From Cristatella mucedo (Eukaryota; Bryozoa; Phylactolaemata; Cristatellidae), in assembly GCA_009760855.2 (NCBI GenBank), contig WPIO01000149.1, positions 62,001 to 126,000 of the forward strand: 64,000 nt of DNA, written 5' to 3'. This document shows positions 23,816 through 35,380 of the stretch, piece by piece. Below the pieces are notes generated by a model. The model saw nothing but the letters and a program-made list of their open reading frames with translations. It was not told where the DNA came from and did not search any database. Numbering within the stretch: the first letter of the stretch is position 1; every line of letters starts with the position of its first letter. The translations under genes and the position numbers were made by a program.

Positions 23816-24000
23816 TGTGAATTCATAGATTGACTTAGCTGCAGAGCCCATGGCAATGATTTCATCCTCAATGTGCTAAAGGGCAACGAAATAGTTATAT
23901 TGTGATCACCTGCAGGTGAATTTACAAGCTGAACTAGAAAGCTCTGTTCACAATGCTGACCCAAAAATTCACATGACTTTGGAGTAGATGCACATCTCAA
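23816..24000. other. unassigned; weak KIX-like frame on minus strand
   Basis: The minus frame contains CEQSFLVQLVNS, which loosely resembles the end of KIX helix 1 (RNYLVHKLVQA in gene A). There is no KEW motif, and no consensus donor in the right phase. The similarity may be chance. Confidence 0.2.
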
Positions 24001-24945
24001 AAGAAACTGGAACGAGTAGTGGCAGAGCAGGTAAATTGTACATCAAAAACTTCAAACCTAGCCAGTAAAATCTAGTCGGCTGTAAAGCTAATCTCACCAG
24101 AGTCAGCACTCCTGTGAATGTATAACGACCTTTTCAAGAATTCTGAGTTAGGCAGATTCCCTCAGCTGGTTCTGGTGCATTTCTCGGAAGCGTTTGATAC
24201 CTTGATCACCAAGTCTTTCTTGAACGTTTGCCCAATTGCCAGATCACCCGAGCACTGCACTATAATGTTCTAGGTCCTAAATCCACAAAACATTTCACAG
24301 GACTGACGTCAATGGGCAAGCAGTCATCCGGGAATCTTTAAAGCATGAGAGGCATACCAGCTATCTACAAGCTTTCTACTTTTTTTCACAGTTTATACTC
24401 CCAATCTTGCCGATGTAATCCTAAAGCGCAGTCAAGGTTTTCTTTTTTGCACATGCAATGCAGCTGTTGATGTGCTTTTAACCATTCCCGCCTTCCAGCA
24501 TGTCAAAGCTTTTAGCTCCCTTGCAACAGGCATTGCTAACATTCGCAATTAGATTGCAGCAATCTTTCTCAACTTGCATGACGATAAAACCAATTTAATA
24601 GTTATAGGAAATATTGACGTTACTCTGAAATTTGGAAAACAGCCCTCAAAATGAGCTGGGCCAACAAATATATTGTAACATCTGCATACATTCTGAGTGC
24701 CTTGCTCCCCATCGACATTTCACTAGCCGAAAACATCTGCTTTGCAAAAGTGTAGGTCTGCTTAAACATGGACACTAAGCCAATTTTGTCCATGCATTGT
24801 GACATCCTGTCTCGACTTCTGTAACTCACTGCTTGTATGTCATCTATGCTTACTGCTCACACTTGGCATACAATTCTACACTTATTATGCTTATCTGTCG
24901 TGAACGAGGCAATAGCCACATCAAAGTGCTGCTCGCCCACTTGCA
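24001..24945 (+). mobile_element. LINE-C reverse transcriptase fragment
   Basis: Readable pieces include VHFSEAFDTL (the xDxSxAFDTI motif), a degenerate [12 protein letters not shown] region at 24370-24450, DDKTNLLV-like sequence at 24575, and HCDILSRLL-LTAC. It is a dead copy. Confidence 0.7.
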
Positions 24946-25030
24946 CTAATAATAATAATGCACTTGATAAAGCACCCTCAGAGAACTTAATCTCTCTCTA
25001 GGCGCTTTAGATTTGCTGCAAATGCTCCTT
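24946..25030 (-). mobile_element. LINE-A terminal hairpin only (about 80 bp)
   Basis: It has (AATAAT) followed by GCACTTGATAAAGCACCCTC and GGCGCTTTAGATTTGCTGCA. It is an extreme 5' truncation leaving just the last ~80 bp of the element. Confidence 0.85.
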
Positions 25031-25035
25031 TGAAC

Positions 25036-25140
25036 TGTTATGTAATGTAACTCTGACTGTAAAATTCCACAATAACTAATTGGGAGTTATGCATGAGAGC
25101 TATTTATAGAGCACTTAAAGTCAAAGCAGCTTTTGGTGGC
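25036..25140 (-). mobile_element. LINE-B 3' UTR remnant
   Basis: It resembles the end of LINE-B in antisense: TGTAATGTAACTCTGACTG, a region like AACTCCACAA, then CAGCTTTTGGTGGCCATC. Confidence 0.6.
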
Positions 25141-25194
25141 CATCAAGCAGCAAATTGACTTCAAAGTTTTATTTACAGCACTTTTAAATTCTTC

Positions 25195-25311
<117 letters not shown>

Positions 25312-26040
25312 GGCATTCCCCAATTTGGATTACTTCCCAATCAGCAGACTGGGCGATAGCTGGTACCGTCTGTTCTTCTGACACAGAAGGTTTAGCAGTA
25401 GTACCTATAAGAATCACAAATCCTTTTGAGACAGTGCCTTCAGTTCGTATGCTCTCAATGTTTGACGCCCATCCCAACTGACGCGATCACGATACGATCA
25501 CGAGTTAGCGACATTTGCCACATCACACCACTTCCTGACTGACCTGCCCTGGCTACCAGTCAAGCAATGCATCGAATTCAAGGTTTTTGTCGCTCACTTT
25601 TAGGTCCCTTCATCCTTTGCCTTTAGACTACCTATCAGATATACTGCGCTAGCAGGCTAAGCATCATGCCACCTGCTTTCCGGAATCTAACTGTTTACCA
25701 ATACCTCGTGCAAACCTCAAATCCTTAGGAGACCGTGTATTTAGTTCGTATGCTCCCAAAGCCTGAAACTCACTCCTGACTTATCTCACGACATCCCTGA
25801 CTTGACCACATTTAAAAAGAACTTAAAAAAACACCTACTTATGACTGCACTGAGTGGGTCTCTTTGATTCGTCATATATGTACTTATGCGTGCTGACACA
25901 GTTGCATGCTGCCACCAACCACACTTGCATTCTGACATTATGCATGTCACCCTTAACTATGTTATTCATGCTGCTTATCAAGCATGATACCACTCACTAT
26001 TCGATTGTGTTTCCTTTGCAGCAAACGCAGAGCACCTACA

Positions 26041-26185
26041 AATAATAATAATGATAAAGAGCCCTCAGAGATTTCAATCTATTTCTAGGCACCTTTACAT
26101 TTGCTGCAAAGGGAAATGCAATTGAATGGTGAGTAATATCATGCTTGATAAACAAGCAACATGAATAACATGGTTAGGGGTGGCA
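26041..26185 (-). mobile_element. nested LINE-A 3' end
   Basis: It has (AAT)n, GATAAAGAGCCCTCAGAGAT and the 3' UTR up to GGTTAGGGGTGG, inserted into the hairpin of another LINE-A. A target duplication is not clear. Confidence 0.75.
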
Positions 26186-26249
26186 CAAAGAGATTGAGTT
26201 ATCTAAGGGCGCTTCATTAAGTGTATTTTTATAATTACTATTATTATAT

Positions 26250-26360
26250 GCGTTTGTTGGCTTGTGCTTCCTGACATTGTGCATATTTTCCACTAAACAC
26301 TTTACACTTTCCTTTCCAGCATATGTAAAGTGAATAAAAAGAGATTAAGTTCTAGTGGGG
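26250..26360 (+). mobile_element. LINE 3' end remnant
   Basis: GTAAAGTGAATAAAAAGAGA followed by TTAAGTTCTAG is a decayed LINE-A-type terminal hairpin. Confidence 0.55.
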
Positions 26361-26427
26361 TATAGGAGTGCCTAACTATATACAAATAGAAAATAAACAT
26401 AATTAATTTGCATATCGCCCTATGATA

Positions 26428-26545
26428 ACTGAATCTCTATTCAGCCACTTCACATTTGCTAAAGTGCTTGAGCCCACGACCTCGGCCAGACCTTGGTCGG
26501 GTTGAGCACCGTAGCCACTTTTTATTACTTAGACGGTGCTAAAAA
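26428..26545 (-). mobile_element. SINE-2 copy b
   Basis: It shares CTTGAGCCCACGACCTCGGC, CAGACCTTGG and GTTGAGCACC with 60418-60470, and has the decayed AATCTCTATTCAGCCACTTC tail. It marks the left edge of Tc1 block 2. Confidence 0.7.
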
Positions 26546-28640
26546 ATTCTATCCTTTGGAAATTATTACTACCTCGGTAGCCCGAAATTGCTATGCAAAT
26601 ATCTTATCATCACCATTATTATCAATACATTATGAATAACTTGCTTTATACCATATAGATATTCATTAATCACGCTTCGATACACCTGATGCAATTAACC
26701 ATCCAAAAATTAAGGTGGCAAGTACTTTGAGACGTTATCCTGTTGCTACATAATCTCTAGAATGGGATGCTGCTACGCGAAGCCTGCACCAACAAAGGAA
26801 CCCAAAAACCATGATTCACCAATTCACCGTGTTCAACTACCGTGTTTAACACTATGCCCAAGGTTATCTTCTATATACCCCTCGCATATTCTTCGGCTGG
26901 CATACATGCAACGTTAGTTATTCCTCAAAACTTACATGTGGTCTTGGAAATTCTAATGAACTAAGCACAAGTTTTTAACCATGCACGACACAGCAAAAAT
27001 ATGCCGCTTTACTCAGCTATGGCGCCCTCTTCCACATTCACCGACAGATGCCTAGGTACACCGACACCTCACCGCTTGCGGGCCAACTGCCCCCCCCCCC
27101 TGTTGTGGCTTTCAGCTTCTGAGAGAGCAAAATAGAGCTCGACTTCCTAGCACAGATAACCTCGTTCGAATGCACACACTGCCCTCCAAAGCAACTAAGC
27201 ACCTAGTATGTGGCTCTGAGTTTGGTTGTTGCTAATGTCCGTAGTCGAGAAAGCCATTAAGCTACTCATTATTAAATTTTAATAATCCATCAATAAGATG
27301 TTGGCTTGAGTCACAGTTTGCGACGTTTGGCTTCGTGAGTAACGGCATTTGCCGGCAACCAAGTGAGTGGCTCCTGGGTAAACGTGGGAATGTGTGGTTA
27401 CGTGACCACACACCCCCACTTGAAGGTCATCCAGCAGAACCCTTTTTCCACTTGCATCGTCATCGACGATGCCTCGGCCAGTGCTGAGCTATGGTACCCG
27501 GATGTCATCTTTGATCTTTAAGGACCAATCCGTGGCATATTGCCACTTGGTACGTGACCAGATCATGCTGCCAGTTGCACAGGTTTTTGAAGGTATAAGA
27601 GCGGTTTTGATGTTGCTCCACGGAGATGGCAATTCAAACCAATAAATCTCGAGGCGGCTGAAGATCTAAGATGGCACTGTTTGCACCACTGTTAGGAAAC
27701 ATCTGGACTATGGTATTACAGAGGAACTTCCCACTAGGATCGCCCTCAAGTAACTTCTCCGAGGGAGCACCAGCTCCTAAAAAGTGTGGCTCTGAAGGAC
27801 AGGCTTGCTACTGCTAAATGTTCTTTTAGAGTCTCTACTGAGCTACCAAAACGGCTATTAGCTAAAATAACATGAGTAAACGGCCTAAGGAACAAGGACT
27901 GAACGCGTTGGGTGGCCAAGTGCATGCCATTGTTGACTGTACACCACAAAAAAGCAAGGCTAGATTGCTAGATTTGCTCGCAGATACCATCACTGGACAG
28001 CTGTATTGTGGAGCAGAGAGCTGAACAGTAGAGCAGAGTGCTGTGGACTGATGAGTCCAACTTCTATCTCTTTTGCTGGAACAAGAGGATGAAGTATGTT
28101 CGCAAGCAAATGGGTAAAGGTTGTCTGCAAGGAAGAGCTTTCGGTAGTGGAAATGCACATTTATGGGTTGCTTCTCAACTTCCGGTGTTGAGTGGCTGTG
28201 CTGAATTCAAGGAATCATGATTAGGAATGTCTAACTCATTTTACAGAATTTTGGCTTGCCATCTGCTTACAAGATTCAGGGGCTCCATTTCTGTTCGTAG
28301 TATGACAGCGATCCGAAGCACAATTTCGTGGCGGTTAAAGAGTTTTCACGAACACGGGACTACAGCTCCGAGCCAGCAGAGGTCATGCAGGGGCCAAGCC
28401 GAAGCCAGAACTTAAGCCGAATAGAACATCTGTGGGACAAAGTAGACTGTGTTCTTAACATTCGGAGCTCTCTGGTAGATGAAATTCTTTAAGTTGTTTG
28501 AGGTTTTGAAGGATAGTTAAACGTCAATTTTTCAGAAACGTTGTAGAAGCTGGTTGAGTCAATGCCAAAGCTATTGGGTGAATTTATCATAAATTATGGT
28601 ACCACGACTAATTATTGGTTGTACCAAATAAACTAAGTGT
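26546..28640 (+). pseudogene. Tc1-like transposase pseudogene, block 2, with module M
   Basis: Module M (to 26862) is followed by the uninterrupted continuation of the block. The catalytic-core frame at 28038-28200 reads LWTDESNFYLFCWNKRMKYV and RKQMGKGCLQ, then HLWVASQLPV. At 28400-28440 one frame reads SRIEHLWDKV, the decayed Tc1 motif NPIEHLWD with the last catalytic acidic residue. The segment with the second catalytic Asp is gone, and stops abound. Terminal inverted repeats were not identified. It is paralogous to 21106-22830. Confidence 0.82.
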
Positions 28641-28779
28641 AATTACATATTTCCTAGCTTTTCTGAATGACAAAAACGTTTACAGAGAATGATCCGACCT
28701 CAATCTTGTGTGTTTTGAGTAAAATAGTTGCTGTTAGCAGCTGCATAGAAACCTGTGGAGGGCAGTTTACATAGGATGC

Positions 28780-28780
<1 letters not shown>

Positions 28781-28859
<79 letters not shown>
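28781..28859. repeat. (TA)n(TG)n microsatellite
   Basis: About 17 bp of TA are followed by about 62 bp of TG. Confidence 0.98.
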
Positions 28860-28863
<4 letters not shown>

Positions 28864-28899
28864 TAAATGAAATTCTGACAACCTTATGCAAACTACCTG

Positions 28900-29110
28900 G
28901 AACGTGACATACTTTTTTTAAGAATCCTTATGTGGTCCTAATGCAGTTGCTCAGCCAGCTGAACGATTTGAACTCTATGCAGCTACAATGGAGAAATATC
29001 GACAGGCGGCAGAGGCCGAATGTTTGACCTACAAAGATAGCACCAAAGCTGATAGCCTCTATTCCTCTCCAGATAAGGGAGATCATAAAATATTTTGATA
29101 GGACACTGCC
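28900..29110 (+). other. short open frame, unrecognised
   Basis: A plus-strand frame, about 28922-29098, contains AERFELYAATMEKYRQAAEA and ends at a stop. It has protein-like composition but no family is recognised and no splice site supports it. Confidence 0.25.
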
Positions 29111-29245
29111 ACACTAAACGCAAATATAATGCACGATTAGATTACTTTGGATGAAGTAAACCCCCCTCCGATACTTCACAAGGACAAAACACTGGAGGTA
29201 CAACGTGTAGCACTCGATGTTTGTTCAAAACCACCAACTGATTAC

Positions 29246-29371
29246 GTTCAACTTCTGCGCATGATGACTCCGAAGTACTACTTGGATGCTGCCATACCAC
29301 TCTTTCCTGACGTATCTAGTATAAACAGCTGCTACAGTCACGAGTGGTAAGCTACTTTCATCATTTAAGCC
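29246..29371 (-). pseudogene. copy of the first KIX exon (CBP/p300-like)
   Basis: The minus frame reads LNDESSLPLVTVAAV, then VRKEWYGSIQVVLRSHHAQK. It aligns without gaps from KEW to QKL with gene A exon 1 (FNDVSELPSSIAAAV, TKEWHSDVRIDARNYLVHKL). The KIX Trp and the Arg and Lys equal to CBP Arg600 and Lys606 are kept. Upstream the frame meets a TGA. The donor that gene A uses (CT|GTAAGT) reads TTGAACGTAAT here, so the only GT is 4 nt late and would break phase with gene B exon 2. It could be gene B's damaged first exon, 10.4 kb from exon 2, or an orphan copy. Confidence 0.6.
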
Positions 29372-29610
29372 ACGTCAAAGAAACGAAGCATTTCTCGAAG
29401 CACAGGTCCTGAGCAGTAAGTGACGGAGAAGGCTGCTGCAGTGATAAAACACAATCAGGTTTACATAGGGGTGCTGGTAGATAATAATCAGTTGTTGGAC
29501 ATTCGTAAGTAAGCTGCTGTGACATACAGTCGGCTGTGGCACACTGAAGGTCCTAAGTGGCAAAAACCGAAATGAAGATCCAAGATCTGCAATGATCTGC
29601 TTTAAGATAT
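29372..29610. other. unassigned DNA
   Basis: This lies upstream of the KIX exon copy. No repeat or exon was recognised. Confidence 0.3.
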
Positions 29611-30062
29611 AAGATCTCTCTCAAATCTGCTCGACCACAATATTACCAATAGCATATGAATGCGTTTTCGGCGCCCTTTCCCAAAGCGACCTTTTCGCTA
29701 GATGACCAAACCACAGCTGTATACCGTTGCAGAAGTTTGAACCTGCTCAGGCGAGAATTCCATGGCAGAGTTGGGATATGGATGAGTGACATCCTCTTCT
29801 GGACTTCTGTAACTTGCTACTCACGAGTCTTCCTCCCAGGTCTTCTGGCCTGTGCAATAATCAGCTGACAGTTAGCGTACAATTCTGCAGCTGGGTTCGT
29901 CTGTCGTGAATGTTTCAGTTCCATATTACTCCACCCTTATTACTTCACGTGACATACCACTTCTGACCGACCAGAGCCAGCTCCCTACCAAGAAGCATAT
30001 CAGCTTCAAAACTCTGTCAGTCATCTTCGTGTCCTTTGGTTTTCTTGCTCCAAAAATCCCAT

Positions 30063-31901
30063 AATTTTGGTTTGATCCAGCACGTTAATCATACCACCCA
30101 CGTCGGTGGCCATATTATATATCTCGTGATCACTAAGGATGTCCTCCCCACTGACCTTGTGGTGTGCCCGCTGACCTTCTCAGATCATTGTTCGGTCTCG
30201 TTTACTGTTCCTGCTCCCTTGCACATTCAGGGTAATATCAAACTTGTCAAGCGACATAACTTACAAAGCATTGACATAGAGAAATTGTTTAAATCGGTGG
30301 TGCTGGTCTTCTTGATCTACACACAGGCTCGACCGGCAGCCTCACTGATGCAGTGAACATGGCACTCAGGACTGCTCTTGACAAGCATGCTCCCTTTCAT
30401 TCTATCCGTGTACAGAGTCGTGGAGAGTCCTTTCAATTTACAAAAAAACTCCCAAAGATGCGCTGGGTTTAGCCCCGCATTGAAATCGTTTCAAGAACTC
30501 GGGGTCGGATGCAGATATAGTCAATTTCAAAGACTTCCTTCGAGAATACCTCGTTTACACCCGGAAGCTTAAAAAGGCCAGGGCTTCTTTTATCACTCGA
30601 AAGCTGAATTCCTGCCAGTCGGACCCATAAAAACAGATTTATAAGGCAGTAAACAATTTACTGGCCAATGCTGAGAGGTCTGACTCCCCAGATATTAACG
30701 GCTCAGCCGAAATGTTGTCAGCCTTCTTTACTGAAACAATTGTGCACATTTGTGCTTACATAAAGCCCCCCTCCGAGTAAAGCGATTGTGGAATCACAAC
30801 TTTGAATCACAACCTGTGACCTTGCTTTAAAAATCTTTCGAGGTTTCTGCATGCGATGTGGCTACCTTAAAAAGGTCTAGCAAGAAGAGCTCGTCTCCTG
30901 GAGACCCTTTCCCACCAACTCTGTGGTCTTCACTGCTTGCCTTGCCGACATTCGATTCTAGATGTCGGAAAACTTCTTGAAATAAAATGACGATAAAACC
31001 GCCCTGCTGCTCATAGGACACCCTAAGCGCGTGGCAGGACTAAAAGCCTTTGATCTTCTAATAGGTGATGCTATAGTGTGACCAGCGCCACGTGCTCAAA
31101 ATTTATGTGTCGTTTTCGACAGCTGCCTCAATTTGAAAAGCTTCATTCAGAAGACTGTTTCTACAGCCATCCATCACGTCTGATCCCCGTCCAAGATTAG
31201 GAGCTGTCTTCCACAGTGGCTTGTAAAATATTTAACTAGCTCCTTAGTTCTGTCTCGGCTTGATTATTGTAATTCCCTTTTTGCTGGGCTACCAAAGAAA
31301 GCAACTAGGCCACTGCAGCTGACTATGAACATGGCTGCAAGCATAGTCTTCAAGTCCCAGAGGTTTGAGCACGTGTCTCCTTTGCTAAAAGAGCTAGGAT
31401 GGTTGCCGGTTGAGCAACGGATACAGAGCAAAGTTCCTGCTGACCCACAAGGCCCGCCACGGCTTGGCTAGTTCGTACCTAGCTGAACTGCTGCCCCAGT
31501 TTAAGCCTTTTTGCACCCTCAGGTCCTGTGTGAACAATAAATTAGCTATTCCATTCCTTCGCTTAAAGACCGTTGGCGACAGAAGCTTTAGCTCTGCAGA
31601 TCCTAGACTGTGGAACATGCTTACATAATTCTTATGAAACGACAACTACTCTCCTGCTGCCGACTACGGCTGATCGTTTTCAGCGGTCCTGAGATGCTAC
31701 TTCTATGCTACTCACTACCTCAACTGCTCTCCTGACTCTGCTATGCTTCTCACTTTCTCTTTGCTGCATGAGGCAAAGTCTGTTGGCTATCGAATGCGTA
31801 CCAAAAGCCGCTTAGGCTGTGAGTGCGCTATACAAAACTCTCCTGTGTAACACCTATAAGGTATTTATTGCTCTGTGGAGTAACAGACGGAGATGCATTA
31901 C
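30063..31901 (+). mobile_element. LINE-B copy, endonuclease tail to 3' end, nested in LINE-C
   Basis: The 5' end reads the end of the endonuclease domain: FGLIQHVNHTTHVGGHIIYL, then VITKDVLPTDLVVCPLTFSD, with the typical HxGHxLDL and SDHCSVSF motifs. The linker follows. A large deletion near 30780-30830 removes most of RT. Then come DDKTALLLIGHPK (thumb), KSQRFEHVSPLLKELGWLPV and GDRSFSSADPRLWNML, and the 3' UTR ending GCATTACAT. The paralog at 2925 lacks it (CCCATCCGAAATAATCAGGC). Confidence 0.88.
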
Positions 31902-32108
31902 ATCCGAAATAATCAGGCATAATAATAAAAATAATAATAATAATGCACTTGATAAAGCGCCCTCAGAGAACTTAATCTCTCTCTAGGCACTTTACATTTG
32001 CTGCAAAGGGAAATGCAATTGAATGGTAAGTAAAATCATGCTTGAAAAACAAACAAAATGAATAACATGGTTAGGGGTGACATGCACAGGATCAGCATGC
32101 ATATGCGG

Positions 32109-32150
32109 TGAGTGGCAGCATGCACAGTGTGAGTGGCAGCATGCACAGTG
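32109..32150. repeat. 21-bp tandem duplication in LINE-A 3' UTR
   Basis: GAGTGGCAGCATGCACAGTGT occurs twice in direct succession here but once in other LINE-A copies. Confidence 0.9.
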
Positions 32151-33151
32151 TCAGCACGCATAAGCACATCAAGGACGAATCACAGAGACCCACTAAATGC
32201 TGTCCTAAATAGGTGTGTTTTTAAGTTTCTTTTAAAGGTGGTCAGGTCAGGGGATGTTCTGACGCAGGTCGGGAAGGAGTTCCAGGCTTTGGGAGTATAC
32301 GAACTAAATGCACGGTCTCCAAAGGATTTGAGGTTTGTACGAGGTATCTCTAGACTGTTGGATTCCGAAAAGCGAGTGGTACGATGCTTGGCCTGATGGA
32401 GTAGAATATCTGAGAGGTAGGCCGGAGCCATAGAATGAAGGGACCTAAAAGTGAGCGACAAAACCTTGAAGTCGATCCGTTGCTTGACTGGTATCCAGTG
32501 CAGGTCGGCGAGAAGTGGAGTAATGTGGCAATTGCGACGATCACGACAGACAAGCCTAGCTGCAGAGTTTTGCACCAGCTGCAATCGCCTGATCGCACAT
32601 GCTGGTAGGCCAGTAAGCAGTTAGTTGCAGAAGTCGAGACGAGATGTCACGAATGCATGGGCCAACTTAGACGTGGTATCCTTATCTAAACAAGCCGAAT
32701 TTTAGCAATGTTATGAAGCTGAAAATAGGCAGATTTGACTGTGGAGCTGATATGGTCGTCTAACGACAGGTCGCTTTGGAATATGACACTTAGATTTCGA
32801 GCTGATGCAACTGGAGATATGCTGGCAGAGCCAATTTTGAGAGTCAGCCTTTCCCATCTCTGAATCACACTGGGTTTGCCCATAACTAGTAAGTTAGTTT
32901 TATCATCGTTTAGTTTTAGAAAATTTGCTGCCATCCATGTGCGGATGTCATCAATGCATGCAGCGAGTTTAGAGAATTTGAGGTGCTCAAAGGCTGGGAG
33001 GGATTAAAGCAAAGGTACAACTGAGTGTCATCGGCATAGAAGTGAAAGCCTAGATTGTGCTTGGCAATCACATCAGCAAGAGGGAGAGTATAAACCGTGA
33101 AATGAACCGGACCTAGCACGGAGCCCTGAGGTACTCCATATTTCAGAGGTA

Positions 33152-33246
33152 ATAATAATAATAATAATAATAATTCACTCGATAAAGCGCCCTCAGAGAA
33201 CCTAATCTCTCTCTAGGCGCTTTACATTTGCTGTAAAGTAAAGGTA
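33152..33246 (-). mobile_element. 95-bp LINE-A end inserted in a LINE-A palm
   Basis: (AAT)n, the hairpin and TTTGCTGTAAAGTA interrupt the GSVLGP region. AGGTA is present on both sides (33147-33151, 33242-33246). The intact order is seen at 14565-14590. Confidence 0.9.
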
Positions 33247-35215
33247 CTTCAGATGATCTTTGTCCATTCACGTCAATACTCTGGAGTCTCCCACTGAGAT
33301 AAGACCTGAACCATTGCAGAGCAGTGCCAGTGATGCCCAGGCGAGGTGAGAGGTGCTCTAGAAGAACTTTGTGATCGATGGTATCAAAAGCTGCCGAAAG
33401 ATCGAGCAAAACAAGCAGAGACACTCTACCCATGTCTGCATTCCTAAGTAGGTCGTTGTATACCTTAAGCAATGCCGACTCTGTGGAGTGATTAGCTCTA
33501 AAGCCAGACTGGAACTTACTAGCAAGGTGTGAGGTTTCGATATATGAATTCAGCTGGTCTGCCACGACCCGTTGATAGGAATTGTAGAATTGATAGGAAT
33601 GGTAGAAGGGAGACTGGACGGTAGCTGTTTAAGTTCTCTTGGTCTAGTGTCGCTTTCTTGAGAAGTGGCCTTTTTTGAAAGGTGCTGGGACAAGACCTGG
33701 GGCTAATGACATATTAATGAAGTTAGTTATGCATGGCAGCAGCAGATCAATGCAACGTAGGAGCAGGACAGTGGGGATAGGGTCCAGAGGACTTGATGTC
33801 TTCTTTGATTGAGATACGAACTTTAGGACTAGATCACTAGTGACCTGCTCAAATGCAGACATTGAGGTGCAGCCGTGAACCAAGGAACAGCCTTCTGGTG
33901 GGGAGGTTGTCATCGCAGGGATGGATCCCCTGATCTTGTCTATCCTCTGCACAAAGAATCGAGAGAAGCGATCGGCTAGATCATCACAACGATCATCAGG
34001 TAAGAAGCTAATCTGGGAACGGTTGAGGAGATGGTTTATCGTTGACATCAGCATTTTTGGATTGTGCATCTGGGATTCAACAATGTTTCTATAGAAGCTA
34101 GACTTGGCCTTTGCCAGGATCGATTGGTACGACCTACAGTAGTCTTCATGCCTGTCAATGGACAGTTAGTCCGGATCTTTTGTATGCTTTTTCAAGCTTT
34201 CGTTTAGTAGACTTGGCTAGTTTAATGTCTGTGATAAACCATAGGCCGTCTGGGCGGGGGCGCACAGTTCGCTTTGTCAGAGGTGTAAACTCGTCGAGCG
34301 TGTCAGCTAGTGTCGTGTTTTAGCTATCTACCAATGATGACAGATCGGAGGGAGGACTGAGCAGCAGAGGTGAAGCAGATATTCTCGCACGGACAGCATC
34401 GATGTCAAGTGTCGAGGTTTCGCGATTCACAGGTTATTTTAGAGGAGGATGTGGGCACACACTGTAGATTGAATGAGATCTGCATGTGGTCAGATAAGCA
34501 GGATTAGGTAATAGTTGGTGATGACAAAGAGCAGTTGTATGAGAAAATCTGGTCGAGTGTGTGACACTTTGATGTGGGTAGGGCCATGCACATGAGCCAC
34601 GAGAGACAATGAGTCAGTCAATGCACGAAATTCGGTGCTGAAAGCGTCAGATAAGTTATCAAAGTGAACGTTGAAATCACCCATAACGAGGAAGGATCGA
34701 TTTCTTGCACACAGAATCGAAATGAGATCGGAGAAATCTGAGATAAGAGAGGATTTGGTACCTGGTGGGCGATAGACTGCTGCCACTATCGGTAGCTTGT
34801 TTTCGGGTGAGACCAACACGATTGATTCAAAAGACTGCTTTGAGGGTACCGCAAATGGCTTGAAGTTGAATTTCGAGCGAACGATAATAGCAACCCAACC
34901 TTCAGTTTTGATTGATCTAGGGGTGTGAAAGAACGAGAAACCAGATGGAGTAGCGTCATTAATTGTCGGGCAGTTTATCGATTTCAGCCATATTTCAGTT
35001 AGGGCGAGCAGGTCGATACCATTTTCAGAAATAAGGTCGCTTATTACTCGAGGTTTATTGCAGGCATGACATAGTGACACCGATTTGTGACTTAAGTTGC
35101 TAGCTGTGCCCTAAATAATCTCAAGTCGTTCGGCGACCTTGGCTCTAGTTAGGCCGCACCCAAAGCATGGAACTCACTCCCGACTGACATCACAGTATTC
35201 ACTGACTTGACATTT

Positions 35216-35380
35216 GGCACACTAGGTAAGGCGGTTGCTTTCACGACCTCGGTCCCGAGGTCGTGGGTTCAATTTCTGCGGTGGGCGATTCTTTATCGCC
35301 ACTGCAAGCGGTGGCGATAGCCGTAAAGGCTCTTCTGTCGCTATACAAAAAGAGGCTGTTTAATCAGCTAGGATTTTTTT
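35216..35380 (+). mobile_element. SINE-1 copy a
   Basis: It has a tRNA-like A box (GGCACACTAGGTAAGGCGG) and a hairpin with ACGACCTCGG and CCGAGGTCGT arms. A B-box-like GGGTTCAATTTC follows, then a body with CTTTATCGCCACTGCAAGCG and an end at CAGCTAGGATTTTTTTT. The paralogous site at 3078-3085 lacks it, so this is a clean filled/empty pair. Confidence 0.9.

Larger units (their letters stand above)
31921..35060 (-). mobile_element. LINE-A, 3.14 kb, endonuclease plus reverse transcriptase, nested in LINE-C
   Basis: This is the best-preserved LINE-A. From its 5' end on the minus strand it has the APE-type endonuclease (34490-35060: GIDLLALTEIWLKS, AAVYRPPGT, FLVMGDFNVHFDN and a decayed HTxDFLI). 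It then has a linker, the pre-RT region (33644-34069), RT fingers/palm ([68 protein letters not shown]), thumb (32686-32934) and C-terminus (GDRAFSSYTPKAWNSFPT). It ends in the hairpin and (AAT)n. Both ends carry CAGGCAT (31914-31920, 35061-35067). It has several frameshifts and stops and a 95-bp insertion at 33152-33246. The 5' truncation starts just inside EN. Confidence 0.95.
29611..35212 (+). mobile_element. LINE-C copy, split by LINE-B and LINE-A insertions
   Basis: The LINE-C parts are 29611-30062, 31902-31920 and 35061-35212. Joined, they match 2476-3078: LFWTSVTCYSRVFLPGLLAC, then the C-terminal [18 protein letters not shown]. The rest of the interval is two younger elements. The 3' side continues straight into repeat X after the SINE-1 at 35216. 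Confidence 0.85.

Noticed and set aside
23725-24000. First KIX exon of gene B (CEQSFLVQLVNS)
   Set aside because: It lacks the KEW motif, and no GT donor lies at the phase needed. The 29.3-kb copy fits far better.
28654-28891. THTH-repeat protein
   Set aside because: Translation of the (TG)n tract.
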